Shown: positions 1 to 10,839 of the stretch, one piece after another | Position numbering within the stretch: the stretch's first letter is position 1 | How the letters are laid out: every line of letters starts with the position of its first letter | From: Lonicera japonica | Lineage: Eukaryota; Streptophyta; Magnoliopsida; Dipsacales; Caprifoliaceae | DNA length: 64,000 nucleotides | Direction: 5' to 3' | Assembly: GCA_021464415.1 (NCBI GenBank) | Contig: JAKCWG010000474.1 | Coordinates: forward strand, 1-64,000 | The notes under the pieces: model-generated | The model's database searches: none | What the model saw: only the letters and a program-made list of their open reading frames with translations | What the model was told of the DNA's origin: nothing | Translations under genes and position numbers: made by a program

Positions 1-822
1 CTGGTAAAATTATTATAGTCAACTCGAATTCGATCTGTAAATGGAGATTAGTCGACTCATAAGAACCAAAAACGAGTAAGAGTTGCCTTCATTTTGTCGC
101 AGCAATGGGTAGGTGACAGATAATGAAGCATGAACATACTTTTTAAATTATCAAAATAACAGTGCAAATAATATGTCAAAAAAATATTGGTATCCTAGAA
201 GTTGGCTTAGCGACCAAAGCGTGAGACCTTATGCCTCATGAAACATTCAAGTTCAATGTCTGGGCATAGGCTCGAGAAAAATGTCTTACGAATTTCGTAG
301 TCCATCCTCTAACTAGACTAGGGAGGGAATTAGCTCAGGTGCTAGCAAGTTGGCCTAAGATGCTCTAAACCGTTGAAACCAAATATATATATATATAATG
401 GGTCATTGTGTAAAGTCTTTTGATACATCACTTTCTCAATGTAAGAAATATATGTGCAGGATAAGCCAGACCCTTGTTTTTAACCAATTAGTATGAGGTT
501 AAATACTGTAAAGTCAGAAGGGCCAGCCCAGAATTTCAGTATATATCTTTTGACATTTTGTTTTGTGAAAAGTACATATAAATTGAAATTTTGCAAAAAG
601 TACAAAACAAATTCATACTAGTTCAACAATGTAATTAATAAAACAGAAGCTACAACATTGCTGTCATAAACACAATTGGAATACATTTGATCGATATATC
701 GACACTCAACTTGGTCCCTAAATCGACGCCTCGGCCCAAACAACTAAGACTAGAAAACAAAGATGAGAAAGTTAAACATCATAAAAAGAACTAAAAAATA
801 AATAAATTGCGCTTTACAATAA
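1..822. other. 3' flank of the CPOX-like gene, no gene seen
   Basis: AT-rich sequence with a short TA run near 385-397. It lies downstream of the stop codon of the minus-strand coproporphyrinogen oxidase gene, so its right part probably includes the 3' UTR. I see no convincing coding exon, tRNA or repeat with clear ends. Confidence 0.5.
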
Positions 823-891
823 TCAGATCCATTCCTTGGGGTTGATACACGCATCCAATAGTTTCCATTCTTCACTCCCCTCTTCCGGTTT
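823..891 (-). CDS. CPOX: CPOX exon 8 (C-terminus)
   Basis: Terminal exon coding [20 protein letters not shown] then WI and a TGA stop at 823-825. This matches the usual HemF C-terminus. The acceptor is CTGCAG. The exon is intact. Confidence 0.86.
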   Translation of the reverse strand, partial: KPEEGSEEWKLLDACINPKEWI

Positions 892-1396
892 CTGCATACC
901 CAAAACGAAATTGTCATGCCCGTTTTGAGTTGTCGAATTTCAGTTTGATGATTCACATCCAAAAGATAAGGGTTGCTTTTAACTGGTTTATATGGAAAAT
1001 AAGAAAATTGTACTAAACCAGAGTGTACCATGTAAACCTATTTCATGGAAAATTATGAGATCAAAAGACCACTAAAGATTAAAAATATAAAATTTTGAAC
1101 ATCTCTATGTTAAAAAATGCATTCAAAATGTTACAACTGTAATGTTGTAGGGGTAGGCTTTAATAATGAGTTAACCATGGACATGGCCCCATCGATTGGC
1201 AAACACAATCATCCCAGAATTTTTAAGTGAACTTTTCCTATTTCACAAACCTATAACTAATCAAATTTGTATTTTCAAAAGCATTTATCAAGATCTATCA
1301 ACATCCACTACTCTCGTTGTCCCAAATTAAGTGTCTTAACCATTGGAGATGGCCTAAATTCACAGAGGAAGATAGGGTTGAGTAAAAATAGCTTAC

Positions 1397-1496
1397 ATGG
1401 TCATATTCCCACCGCGCAGTTAGTAAAAGAAAGAAACGAAATACTCTCGATCCGGCCTCCAGTCTTAAGACCAAATGTTGTTCCTCGATCATAAAC
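1397..1496 (-). pseudogene. CPOX: CPOX exon 7 with +1 frameshift
   Basis: It begins with VYDRGTTFGLKTGGRIESI in frame. Then a pyrimidine-rich stretch has a one-base net gain, so the conserved LTARWEYDH ending is in another frame. The exon is 100 bases where 99 would keep the frame; the donor GTAAGC is good. Confidence 0.82.
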
Positions 1497-1595
1497 CTTG
1501 ATTTACATGGAGTTAAAACACAAACCCAAAAAATAAATTAATATGTATATATATGGGTATAACATATAAAAGTATATGCAGAATTAGTTGGATAC

Positions 1596-1720
1596 CAAGT
1601 TGAATTCTACGTAGTGCCCCCTTCTTAATTGCTGCCATGCCTTGTGCTGATCTGTAAATGGCGTATCCTTCCTCTTCTCGATTATAGGTATGTACGCAGA
1701 AACCACAGAATTCGCACATT
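1596..1720 (-). CDS. CPOX: CPOX exon 6
   Basis: A 125-base exon, open across its length. It codes the conserved [20 protein letters not shown] block and then [13 protein letters not shown]. The acceptor is TTTTTCAG and the donor GTATCC. One base from exon 5 completes its first codon (Glu). Confidence 0.85.
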
Positions 1721-1853
1721 CTGAAAAACAGCATTAACTATGTAAATTAAAGAGCATCTACAGTACAGATAATCAGTAACTACATAACTTCTTACACAAT
1801 TACAACCATTAGAATTTTTAAAATAACATCAATATTATCTTTTTAAGAATCAC

Positions 1854-1937
1854 CGGTAACGAAGGATAGAAGCATCTCCTGATCGTAGTCATTAAATCAT
1901 CAAAAAATATACCCACACCCTCGCCTCTCATCCCGTG
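1854..1937 (-). pseudogene. CPOX: CPOX exon 5 with frame-changing deletions
   Basis: The exon carries the conserved RRG..GIFFDDLNDYDQEMLLSF region. Bases are missing in the glycine block and in the AAA of the Leu-Asn codons, so the second half reads out of frame. Length is about 84 bases against an expected 88. The acceptor CAG and donor GTGATT are present. Confidence 0.76.
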
Positions 1938-2488
1938 CTGCATAATATAAAGTGAAACTATGTATAAATCTCGACGAAGTACGTCAGTAATCATAAGAAT
2001 AAATTTGTGCTCAACTGATATGAAAAATATACTCCCCTCCTCTCAATTAGTAGTCCAACTTTGGCATATTGGTAACTTAGGAAACAGTATTTCAACACAA
2101 TCAATGTCTAAGATACATCTTATTCCTCTATTTGAGATCAATACATTAATTAATGACATGATAACATATATATACCCTTAGAGATGACTACACAACAAAG
2201 TTAAATCAATATTTCCACGTTTGCGTGTGGGTTATGCTTAAGGTACTGGAAAAAGAAAATGCAATAATTTTTCTCAAGAGCGCAGAATGTCATGTTCTTG
2301 TATATATATATAAATATGTAATTCGAATCGTGTATGACAACAGGTTGGCGTCAATGAAGAACGAAGATCCAACACATCATCTTTCTATGTTCAAGCATGT
2401 CATTAAATTCATAGAGCCAAGCTATGTTGCATTATCTCGAACCATAAAAAAGTAAAAAACTGTGAGCAGTTAGCTCAACTTGTAATAC

Positions 2489-3580
2489 ATACCTCCCCCA
2501 AACCCATGCCCACCAAGTACCCACCCACCCAACCCCTACAATCACCACACTCGACAATACCCCCCGCAATATCACCAACAGACTTGAAAAGTCCACACAA
2601 ACTACCCTTACCCACTTTCAAAAACCAAATATTTCCCGCTACACACCACCCTATTTCCCAACCACCGGATTAACACGAGGTAACCCCAACCAAAACAAAA
2701 CACCCCCCAGCCTCCGCTATTAAGATACACACTTAGGTATCACCCTTACACAATCATTATACCACCGTCCAACATACTAACCCACGTCACCGCAAAAGCA
2801 CCCATCAATGACCCAAAAAATATATATACACCGCAACCACAACTCCAACATTCACACCACACACACCCCACAACCCACCCCCTTCAACGACACCCACAAC
2901 ATAACACATTCCAACGTGGCAACTTGTAGCCCCGTCCATCAACCACTGCTGGGCCTCATACCACAACAGACATTACTTCAATCCGGCACCACTTATGAGA
3001 ATCAAAAAAAATGACTAATACATATCATCTCAAAACCAACCATCCCATAACGCCTACAACATCACGCCACCACCACCCACCCCCAACCCACCCCACAACC
3101 GCAAACAAAACCTGCAACCATTCATCCCTAACACCACCCACCCCCACTAGCCCAAAACAACCCCCACACAACCCATCCACACACCGTTTCACCAAAACCC
3201 AATACACCCCCGAACTCCCCATCCGAAACCCGCACCCCCAACTATCACCCCCCTCCCATCCCCAAGAAAAACACACGACACCCCCACCCCACAACCCATT
3301 GTCCCCCCCATAACACCAAACCCCCCCCTCCCCTCATCCCCCCCATCCCCCGCGTCCCCCAATTTGCCTACACACCCCCGTGAGGGGGCCCCCCACACCC
3401 CACCACCCCCCTACCACCCTAACAAACCCACGACCCTTACCTGACCAAAGCACCGACCCCCACACACACACTCACACAAACCAATACAACGCATTCCCCC
3501 AAACCCCACAAATCACTCCCATGCCCCCCTCCACCCCACAACCCCGTTCTAACCACCAAAGGACAACACATTAAAATAAA
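2489..3580. other. G-depleted, C/A-rich tract in CPOX intron 4
   Basis: About 1.1 kb in which the plus strand is almost free of G and full of runs of 4-8 C. Several 60-base lines hold only one to three G. The G-poor, A-rich character fades out by about 3870. On the transcribed sense strand of the CPOX gene this is a G-run-rich sequence with many potential G-quadruplex motifs. Apparent open frames here are a result of the composition. Confidence 0.8.
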
Positions 3581-4402
3581 ACAGTAAAATGCAGGAAAAA
3601 CAAACAAGATTAGAAGAACAAATCAGAATCCCATCAAGCACTGCAAAAAAAGTTAATTAAGCAACAAAGTATGGAAACCGCCAGTTGCACGATTACAAAA
3701 ACTTAGAACACAAAACGTAAAAGCAACCCACAACAACCACAACAACGAAAAATCAAATCAACAACAACCAAAAAAAATAGAAAACATCACACACCATACC
3801 AACAGTCAAAAACGCAAGCAGACAACACTGAGTTAGATTCACTTCCCACCCCCACCCCTCTCAACCAACCCAAATCAAAGTCAAACACGTTTTTCAAAAA
3901 TAAAATTTAACAGATGCAGATAAACGATGTGTGCTAATGAAGGATCACCCTTATCATCATTATCCCCCTATCCACGTCTCTTTTTTAATTTGTCCCCCTT
4001 TCTGTGGCAACTGTGTTACTGGGGGCTCTTGAAAAGCATTTTTATATGATGCTGATAAAATCTAATATATATAACATCCAAACTTTAAGTCAAACAGTTT
4101 CATCGATTTTGTTTATAAAAACCACTTGTTCACCAAGTGGAATTTAATGAATCGATTTCCTGGTAAAATAATCCTAACAATGGCATTCTCGTAATCAGAA
4201 TCCATCTAAAATCTAAGCTGGACCTTGGCGATTTAGCCCGTGCAATATACTTTTACATCCACTCTAACATGATTCCTCCACTTCCCACTTCCACCATCAT
4301 TCCTTCTATGGAATGAAGTTGTTAGGATTAAACATACACAATAGAATTTAAGATCAGTGCACCATATAAATATTATATTAACTGAAAAATAAGAACTCAT
4401 AC

Positions 4403-4482
4403 CTTAATGAAAAAAATCGTCCACCATTTCTTAAATCGGGATAGAAGGTAGGGTCAAACTTGTCACAAGCACTTTTTTGAAC
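4403..4482 (-). pseudogene. CPOX: CPOX exon 4 with frame-changing deletions
   Basis: The exon codes ACDKFDPTFYP followed by a degraded FKKW block. At least three small deletions, near the YP-R junction and within the following Trp/Asp/Tyr block, make it 80 bases where 84 are expected. The splice acceptor (TTAG) and donor (GTATGAG) are still good. Confidence 0.78.
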
Positions 4483-4821
4483 CTAACAAAGAAGGCCAAT
4501 GTCAAGATCTTCTCAAGTGAATGCATTGTTCAAGATACAGATTTTTACAAGTTTGTGGATAACGTAGACATGATCCAATTTTCAAAATCTTGTAGGAAAT
4601 TTGAGGTATAATTAATTCAGGTTTGAAAACTTTTCTTTAGGAGGAACGTAACTCACTTGTCTCCCTCTTCTCTCAGTAACTCACTATTCCATATAAAAAA
4701 GAAAGTAATGTTGTTCAAAAATTTTGTACCATTCATTCCATTTATATGGGCATAAAATGCCATTATTTTTTAAACGTTACGATTTCAATATATAAAAAAA
4801 TGTTACAATTTGTTATTATAC

Positions 4822-4917
4822 CGAATGGAAGTGCTTGACATCATCCTCAAATATGTAAGCAGGAGTCAAATCAGTACCGCCACCGAACCACCATTGTCGT
4901 GGCGCTCCCTGGAGCAT
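4822..4917 (-). pseudogene. CPOX: CPOX exon 3 with +1 frameshift
   Basis: The exon codes the conserved [20 protein letters not shown] block and ends at a GTATAA donor. Near the acceptor one extra base sits in a G run (CCAGGGAGCG where the family pattern needs CCAGGAGCG), so the conserved part is one frame off from exon 2. The exon is 96 bases where 95 would keep the frame. Confidence 0.82.
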
Positions 4918-6249
4918 CTGAGTATATATACGACAAGATAAATTTATTTTATAGCCGTGTAGTTTATACACTTAACCACCCTGGGATTATAAACATGCAT
5001 CACACATACAAGTAAATTCAACTATTGACGCCAGATGGAAACCACCAACTTTGAAGATGCTTTGTGTCTATAACTACTGGAGAAATCAGAAATATACAAG
5101 GATTTCTTAAGGCTAAAGGCGGAACAAGGAAGATGTAAAAAAAAAAAAGAAATTGAGCGAAATTGCTATGGAGCAAAATATATGAAGAATGTTTTAGATG
5201 TAGAATCTTAAGGGAATGAAAGAATCTTTGAAGATAAAGATGCAAAGAAAGAAGATATGGGAGAAAATCAGATTGTTATGTCCGTAGGATTCTACATCTA
5301 AAACTTTTGCCAGCCTTAAACCTCGTCGTCCATTGTAAAAGATGGAAGGATATTATTTAGTGAACAGTGCTCAATTAGATTGTGTTATTTGCTTTTTTTT
5401 AGTTCACTGTTATGCATTTTTTATTTTTTTACTATTTTTGTAATTTTTCGAGTTTTGAAACTTCTGCAGGGGCTTCCACAGGAGAACTATGACTGAATAA
5501 TGCAAGAGCGGGAGGGAAAACAATAAGGCATATAGTGACACAAAATAAAGTATTGAATGAAATAGCACAAAACATAGCTTTGTAGCCCAAAAGTAGTTCG
5601 ACTAAAGCAGTTCATACAATGTTGATGATACATTTTGCAACAAGGTAATTAGTTCTTTAAAGTTTGTTGAACGGATGGATCAGTATAAATGATTTAAATA
5701 ATATCTTTTTTAACCTAAGTCTTGACTCTTGAGTGATGCTGAGATCTCGTTTCTTCTGATACAATCGAACTGATATGAAACTTGGAAACCAACCTCTACA
5801 ACATAGAGCAAGGCTATCTACCATATATCCAATCTTATACCTTGTCCCCTTCGATAAATTGATTCTACCTATCCTTTGAAGGAGTAACAACTAAACCAAT
5901 GTGCACTTGGTGCACAAAAAGGGTGCATACTACACAAACACAAAGGTTGAAACAAATCCCAAGACCTAGTGAAACCTCAGCTCTGATCCGTGTTAGGAAC
6001 CATCTCACCCAAAAGCTTAAGTTGTTAGGTAGTGGGCCAACAATGTATAATTGTATATCATGCTCTCCAACAATGTAGTAGGTGGGTTTATAGGTCATAT
6101 TTTTGCTCCATTGCTCATTGGGCTATGACAAGGTAGGTGATAGATTTTATGGTATCATAGTATGGACGAGCATGCTCATAATAGAATCAAACTTCGGAAA
6201 TAATCTATGCAGAAATGAATACATATCATCTCGCAGGACACATAAGTAC

Positions 6250-6325
6250 CTTTGGGAGCATCAGTCTCAAAATACCTATAATTGAAATGCAGTGTCGGTG
6301 CAAAAGGGTTCCACGGATGTAACAC
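6250..6325 (-). CDS. CPOX: CPOX exon 2
   Basis: A 76-base exon coding [20 protein letters not shown] and the following TDAPK. It has an AG acceptor and a GTACTT donor. It joins in phase with exon 1 and leaves one base (G) to be completed by exon 3. It carries substrate-region residues typical of HemF proteins and is intact. Confidence 0.88.
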
Positions 6326-7422
6326 CTGAAAAACAATACAAAGTAAATGAACTAAATTACCCAATTACGCACATCATCAAGGATGGTAGTTAACAACAGC
6401 GTTTTCAACAAACGGTGAGAACTCCCCATGTTAACCAAACAATGGAGATATTAAAATCATGTCCGACACACTAAATTTTGACATCCCACATTTCCAATTT
6501 GAAAATAAACAGGTAGCATGTACCCATCGAGCACTTTGCACCGACTAATGTGTTAATCTAAACAATGAAAGGCTTAACTATATATATGCTAATTAAGTTA
6601 GAAAATGAGAGAAGAACTAAAAAAATTGAAGTTCAGGCCCTAGCAATTTGACCACATCTACCAAAACCACAAGAAATGTTTTGAAAAAGATTACGCACAT
6701 CAGCAATTCCTCTGATTTGACATTCAACCCAGACCCCATAAATATAATAGAATAATTGAATCAATGTATCAAAAAATTTCAATTTCGCCTGCAAGACAAA
6801 GCTCATCTTTCTAAACTCGATTGCATTCTGGAATTTTCATATATCAGATAAGTAACACCTATACCTAATAATTTGGGCGAATTAGAAAGATAAAATCAGA
6901 AAAAAGTGCATCAAAACTTCTGGGACAATATATGCAGAACCAGTTCAATCAGCAACAACCTAAATTATATTAGCAAAATGGAACCTCTCCTAGTACTATA
7001 TCATTCTCACTAAGGTGGTGTTTGTTTTTACCTCTTAGTGCTGAATGGAAGTCTATTCAGCATTAAGAAGTAAAATGGTGTTTGTATTCTCACTCTTAAT
7101 GCATAATTAATTCAGCATTAAGAGGCAAGTCATGCATTATAATGCTTAATTTAATTTCAATGAAATTTTATTCCAATAGTACCTCTATTCTTTTTTCATA
7201 AGCTATTTATCTCTCTATATATATACACCATAATAAAAAGGAAAAAAGCAATGGTTTTTGAATTTTGAAAATGCATGAGAGATAAAAAATTGTGAGGTTG
7301 CAATCAAAGATGCTTTTTTTTTTAAATGAATAGTGCCATTGCAACAGGTTACCACCTAGTTGACATATATCATAATAACAACAATAAAATTGATAAATAT
7401 ATTTATTCAGTGTTTAGAGCCA

Positions 7423-7640
7423 ATAAAATTAAACACATTTTTGAAGTCTTATGTTCGGCATTATTAGAATTCGGCAATTGGCAATGGATGGAGTACCCCT
7501 ATAAAATTAAGAACATTTCCAGGGCTTATGTTCGGCATTATTAGAATTCAGAGTACCAATTGGCAATGGTTGGAATAGCCCCAATAAAATTAAGCACATT
7601 TTTCAGGGCTTCTATTCGTCATTATTCAAGTTCGGAACAT
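7423..7640. repeat. Three tandem copies of an ~80-bp repeat in CPOX intron 1
   Basis: Units starting near 7423, 7501 and 7584 each contain ATAAAATTAAG.ACATTT, a TTCGGCATTATTAGAATTC-like segment and GCAATGGNTGGA. The third unit is the most diverged. They lie in intron 1, between exons 1 and 2. A short palindromic segment with a TTAATGCTGAAT-like core lies at about 7015-7160. Confidence 0.7.
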
Positions 7641-7822
7641 CCAACCCAAAACCAATAGACTCGCAATAGACAATGAGTGTAGTAGCCTTATATATATATA
7701 TATATTACTTTGGGAAGATTTTATTTCCAGACGCGAGATTTACAGTCTCAACAAGCATTAAGCATTCAGAGTTCAACATTCAGCAATCAGCAATCACAGG
7801 CTAAAAAATAAAACAGACTCAC

Positions 7823-8389
7823 CGAGCTAATCCCAGCAGCAAAAAAAGGAACAGGATCACGAGGAGCAGCAACATTACTCCCATTACTAACAGGCTTAGC
7901 TGCCCTATAAGCTTCAGGAGGCATAATACCATAAACAACAGACACATTAACCCCGGCCTTCTCCCACACCTTCCCCTCCTGCAAAACCCTACTTATCCCC
8001 CCGCCACCCCCGGGTCTCGACCACACATCCTCCTTGAATTTACCGCCTCCGTCGGCAGCCTCGATCGCGGCACATACACTGTCCTGCGCCTCCCTGATCA
8101 TCTTCTCGAACCGAGCTCTGACGGAAGTGCTGGAATTCGATGCAGAATCCTCGCGCAAGAATGTGACCGGGCGGTTGGTCTCGGGAGTTTCCTTTTCGAT
8201 CATCGGAGAGGAAGAGGAGGAGGAGGATGTTGATGATGATCGAACCATGAGGCGATTGTTGGATTTTGGTTGGGATTTGAAGGGGAGGGTTGTTGCTATG
8301 GGGTTTATGGAGAGGGGTTTTGATGAGGAGGGGAGTGTGTGGGAGGAAGAAGAAGGGGAAGAGAGCGAGGAGAGAATTGCAGTAGCCAT
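7823..8389 (-). CDS. CPOX: CPOX exon 1 (transit peptide and N-terminal domain)
   Basis: This exon gives 189 codons from ATG at 8389-8387 to the donor GTGAGT. The first 60 or so residues are rich in Ser, Thr and Pro and poor in acidic residues, as in a chloroplast transit peptide. The mature part then follows, with the conserved [17 protein letters not shown] stretch and [11 protein letters not shown] at the exon end. It is fully open. This start was chosen because the transit peptide begins there and an in-frame upstream extension does not resemble the family. Confidence 0.88.
8034..8034. other. Note: no tRNA, rRNA or CRISPR array identified
   Basis: I looked for tRNA-like A and B box pairs and CRISPR-like regular direct repeats and saw none that I would support. 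The regular repeats present are minisatellites inside the transposon. Confidence 0.3.
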
Positions 8390-8553
8390 TGTTCAGCAGA
8401 AAGAGAGAGGGGAGTTGGGGTGGGGGTTTTGGTTTTCCGGGGGGTGAAGTGTGAAATGTTTTGAGGATAAGGCTCGGATTACCCACAGGCTCATTTGCCA
8501 TATCAGCGTAATATTTCCAATGGGCAAAAAAGTGCACAGATTGGGTTTTTTCA
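8371..8553. repeat. 5' end and upstream region of CPOX, copy A of a direct duplication
   Basis: Contains the CPOX start codon, 5' UTR and probable proximal promoter (minus strand). It is repeated in the same orientation at 9771-9960 with only scattered differences. This copy is the one joined to exon 1. Confidence 0.82.
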
Positions 8554-9086
8554 ACTATTGAATAGTCCAAATTGATTCTTGATTTAATTTATTTACATAG
8601 CTATATGGTAAATATTGACATATAATTTAATATATTTAAAATATTAATTTATTTAGTTATATTTTTCTCTCTAACTTATAAAATTAATATATTTAAAATA
8701 TTAATTTATTTAGTTATACTTTATAATAGAAAGTAAAATTCATAATTTAAAATTAATAAGGTAATTTACTATTTTAATACAAGAGCTAAGTATAAGGATA
8801 TTTATTTAACACCTTCTTTAAATCATTTTCTATGTAAAATTAACTATTTTATTAGTTTTATTTTCTTTTTCTTTTTCTTTTTTACTTTTTGTGTTTTGGT
8901 TATTGGCAATTTTGTTTTTTAATTGATTACATAAAACGTAGAGCGTAACTAAAGAAACCATAACTCGGATATATTAATAATTTTATTAAATTTTATTTTT
9001 AGACTTTTTAAAATTATTCTGAGTTTAATCTAATTAATTCCATAAGATAATATTTTTTATTTCTTTTTACCATAAGATTTAGTACG
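8554..9086. other. AT-rich spacer between duplicate copies
   Basis: Very AT-rich sequence without a coding signal. A short palindromic repeat (TTAATATATTTAAAATATTAA-like) occurs twice near 8630-8710. Nothing else is seen. Confidence 0.4.
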
Positions 9087-9245
9087 CTAGGGTATGCCCG
9101 TACCCGATGGTACGAAATAGTGAAAAAAATTAAATCAATGCTTATGGACAGCAAAAATTATTTTTAAATTTTTTATTTTCGTTGTCCATAAGCATAAATT
9201 TAATTTTTTCACTATTTCATATCCTCGGGTACGGGCATACCCTAG
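9087..9245. mobile_element. Fold-back MITE, 159 bp
   Basis: The two halves are inverted repeats. The termini CTAGGGTATGCCCGTACC and its complement are near identical, and the arms continue through ATAGTGAAAAAA and GCTTATGGACA to a short AT loop. No certain target duplication is visible. The superfamily is unclear. Confidence 0.75.
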
Positions 9246-9258
9246 TTACGAATAACGT

Positions 9259-9610
9259 GGTGTTTGGTTGAGATTTTAAAATCAAGTTTTTATAATTTTT
9301 ATTAAAAAGTTAATTGTATTTTATACTTTTTAAAATTTATTTCACTTCATTTTTTCTCTCATAATTTTTTTAAAATATCATAACTTTAAATTCAAAAATG
9401 AAATTAAATAAAAAATATATATTTGAAACTTACTCATCGAGATCTATAAAATAAGATTTATTGTGACTATTTTTGGAAATTTTTTCATAAACTTTTTTGA
9501 ATTAGTTGAAAAAAACTCCTACAAAAATTAAATTCACTTTTCAACCTACTTTCAACTTTTCAAAAACTTATCTAAAAAACATATTTTAAAATCTCTACCA
9601 AACAAATACT
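9259..9610. mobile_element. MITE family A, copy 1
   Basis: Imperfect terminal inverted repeats: TGTTTGGTTGAGATTTTAAA at the left and its complement (TTTTAAAATCTCTACCAAAC) at the right. A related copy in opposite orientation lies at about 50634-50947. The interior shares a motif around AAATTCACTTTTCAACCTAC. The ends are set by the repeats only. Confidence 0.68.
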
Positions 9611-9770
9611 ACTACTTTATTTAGTAAGATTTTATTTTATTTACTCAATTATACTATATTGAATGTGCACACTTTATTTTAATAAAATAGAACTGAATTA
9701 TTATTAAAAAAATATTTATTTATTTTATAAAATTAAAATAATATACATATACTCGGACAAATAAGAAAAA

Positions 9771-9960
9771 AGGAGAGAATTGCAGTAGCCATTGTTCAGC
9801 AGAAAGAGAGAGGGGTGGGGGGTGGGGGTTTTGGTTTTGAGGGGGTGAAGTGTGAAATGTTTTGAGGATAAGGCTTGGATTACCCACAGGCTCATTTGCC
9901 ATGTCAGCATAATATTTCCAATGGGCAAAAAAAAAAGTACACAGATTAATTGTTTTTTCA
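9771..9960. repeat. 5' end of CPOX, copy B of the duplication
   Basis: Near-identical second copy of 8371-8553, about 1.4 kb further upstream on the minus strand. It keeps the ATG (9902-9720 region reading MATAILS in the CPOX frame) for about seven codons and then diverges into unrelated AT-rich DNA. It could be a duplicated promoter or a non-functional remnant. It ends just before the pararetroviral insertion. Confidence 0.78.
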
Positions 9961-10225
9961 TTTTTTCATTTTTTCTTAGGGGTCACATTCAATTAAAGAA
10001 GTGTATTTGATTTAGAAGAGTTCTTTTTATGACTAAGGCACTTTTACAACTTATTTGTAAAAATAAGGTAGTTTTCTACTTATTTGTATAAATAAGGTGA
10101 TTTAGACTTTTTGTCTTTATTAGACAATCTTAGAAATTGGACTTTAATCCTTAGACTTGGTTATAAATTAATTTGTAGCCTTCAGATTTTAGATAGATGA
10201 TTTTAGATAGACGAAACCCCCATTT
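9961..10225. other. Left junction region of the pararetroviral insertion
   Basis: Unassigned sequence between the host duplicate and the viral primer-binding site. It holds two copies of a CTTATTTGTANAAATAAGG palindrome near 10050-10100. It may be viral leader (upstream of the primer site) or host DNA; I could not find the junction by a repeat or motif. Confidence 0.4.
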
Positions 10226-10242
10226 TGGTATCAGAGGTAGAG
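10226..10242 (+). promoter_or_regulatory. Minus-strand primer-binding site (tRNA-Met type)
   Basis: TGGTATCAGAGGTAGAG matches the start of the tRNA-Met complement (TGGTATCAGAGC) that marks position 1 of Caulimoviridae genomes. It lies 56 bases before the ATG of the first ORF to its right. Confidence 0.8.
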
Positions 10243-10297
10243 AGTTATCCCAAACTCCTTTCCTCACATATTTCAACAATAGACGTTGATCACATAG

Positions 10298-10837
10298 ATG
10301 CCCTTGGGAATATTCCCTCGCATCTACACCTCTATTTTTGGAACAAATCCAGACTACCAACCTATTCCGACTCACCACATCGAAACAGAAGGGTGTTTAA
10401 CAACACAGATTAAAGGTTGTTCACACAAGGAACATATACCTTTAAAACATTCAGAAAGCAAGCAGGTTATTGCAGGAGCAATAAATTGCTTATTAGACCA
10501 AAACCAATATTTATTATTAGTTTTGCAAAAGACTCATATCGATCTCCAAAAGATCAAATCAGACATCCAGCTTCTGGATTTAGAGACCAAAAATAATACT
10601 AGACTAATTAAAGAATTAGACCAACAAATCTCTTCGGATTTTGTTACTACGTTGAGAGAAATCCTCAACATAACTAGAGAAACTAAGAAGATTTGCAAAG
10701 AGCAAAATCCTTCTCTAGAGACAAAGGTTGACGAATTATCAAAGCATATTCGCCAATTAGATACAGAGCTCAAGAAATTATCTTCTGAGCAAACTAAGAT
10801 TATACCTAGACTACACAACTATATTCCAGAAATATAA
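10298..10837 (+). CDS. Small viral ORF, coiled-coil protein (ORF1/virion-associated-like)
   Basis: An intact 179-codon ORF. Residues from about 45 to 170 are rich in Leu, Ile, Lys, Glu and Gln in heptad-like spacing with few helix breakers, so a coiled coil is likely. Small coiled-coil proteins precede the polyprotein in badnaviruses and tungroviruses, where they are virion-associated or of unclear role. I see no residue-level match to a named family, so the assignment rests on position, size and composition. The stop (TAA) is two bases before the next ATG at 10840, which fits polycistronic translation. The start is set by an in-frame TAG immediately upstream. Confidence 0.65.
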   Translation: MPLGIFPRIYTSIFGTNPDYQPIPTHHIETEGCLTTQIKGCSHKEHIPLKHSESKQVIAGAINCLLDQNQYLLLVLQKTHIDLQKIKSDIQLLDLETKNNTRLIKELDQQISSDFVTTLREILNITRETKKICKEQNPSLETKVDELSKHIRQLDTELKKLSSEQTKIIPRLHNYIPEI

Positions 10838-10839
10838 AA

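Larger units (their letters stand above)
823..8389 (-). pseudogene. CPOX: Coproporphyrinogen III oxidase, chloroplast type, eight exons, frame-disrupted
   Basis: Coproporphyrinogen III oxidase (HemF family) carries out the oxygen-dependent double decarboxylation of coproporphyrinogen III to protoporphyrinogen IX in plastids, a step in haem and chlorophyll synthesis. Eight exons can be placed by family similarity with GT-AG borders: 7823-8389, 6250-6325, 4822-4917, 4403-4482, 1854-1937, 1596-1720, 1397-1496 and 823-891. Recognisable motifs run from [17 protein letters not shown] through [27 protein letters not shown] and YDRGTTFGLKTGGR to the C-terminal NPKEWI. Exons 1, 2, 6 and 8 are in frame. 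Exons 3 (+1), 4 (-4), 5 (-4) and 7 (+1) differ in length from the family pattern and shift the frame, mostly in short homopolymers. The gene is therefore either a pseudogene or a real gene with assembly errors; the clean splice sites leave both open. Confidence 0.82.

Noticed and set aside
2808..3574. Several open frames rich in Pro, Thr, His or Gly in the G-poor tract
   Set aside because: Composition alone explains the lack of stops; the reads are in an intron of the CPOX gene and have no domain.
8034..8447. Plus-strand open frame opposite CPOX exon 1
   Set aside because: It is a shadow of the transit-peptide exon on the other strand; codon pattern and homology support the minus strand only.
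10226..10242. The tRNA-Met site as evidence for an LTR retrotransposon
   Set aside because: No LTR ending in CA precedes it, no matching LTR lies on the right, and there is no integrase; the domain set is that of a pararetrovirus.
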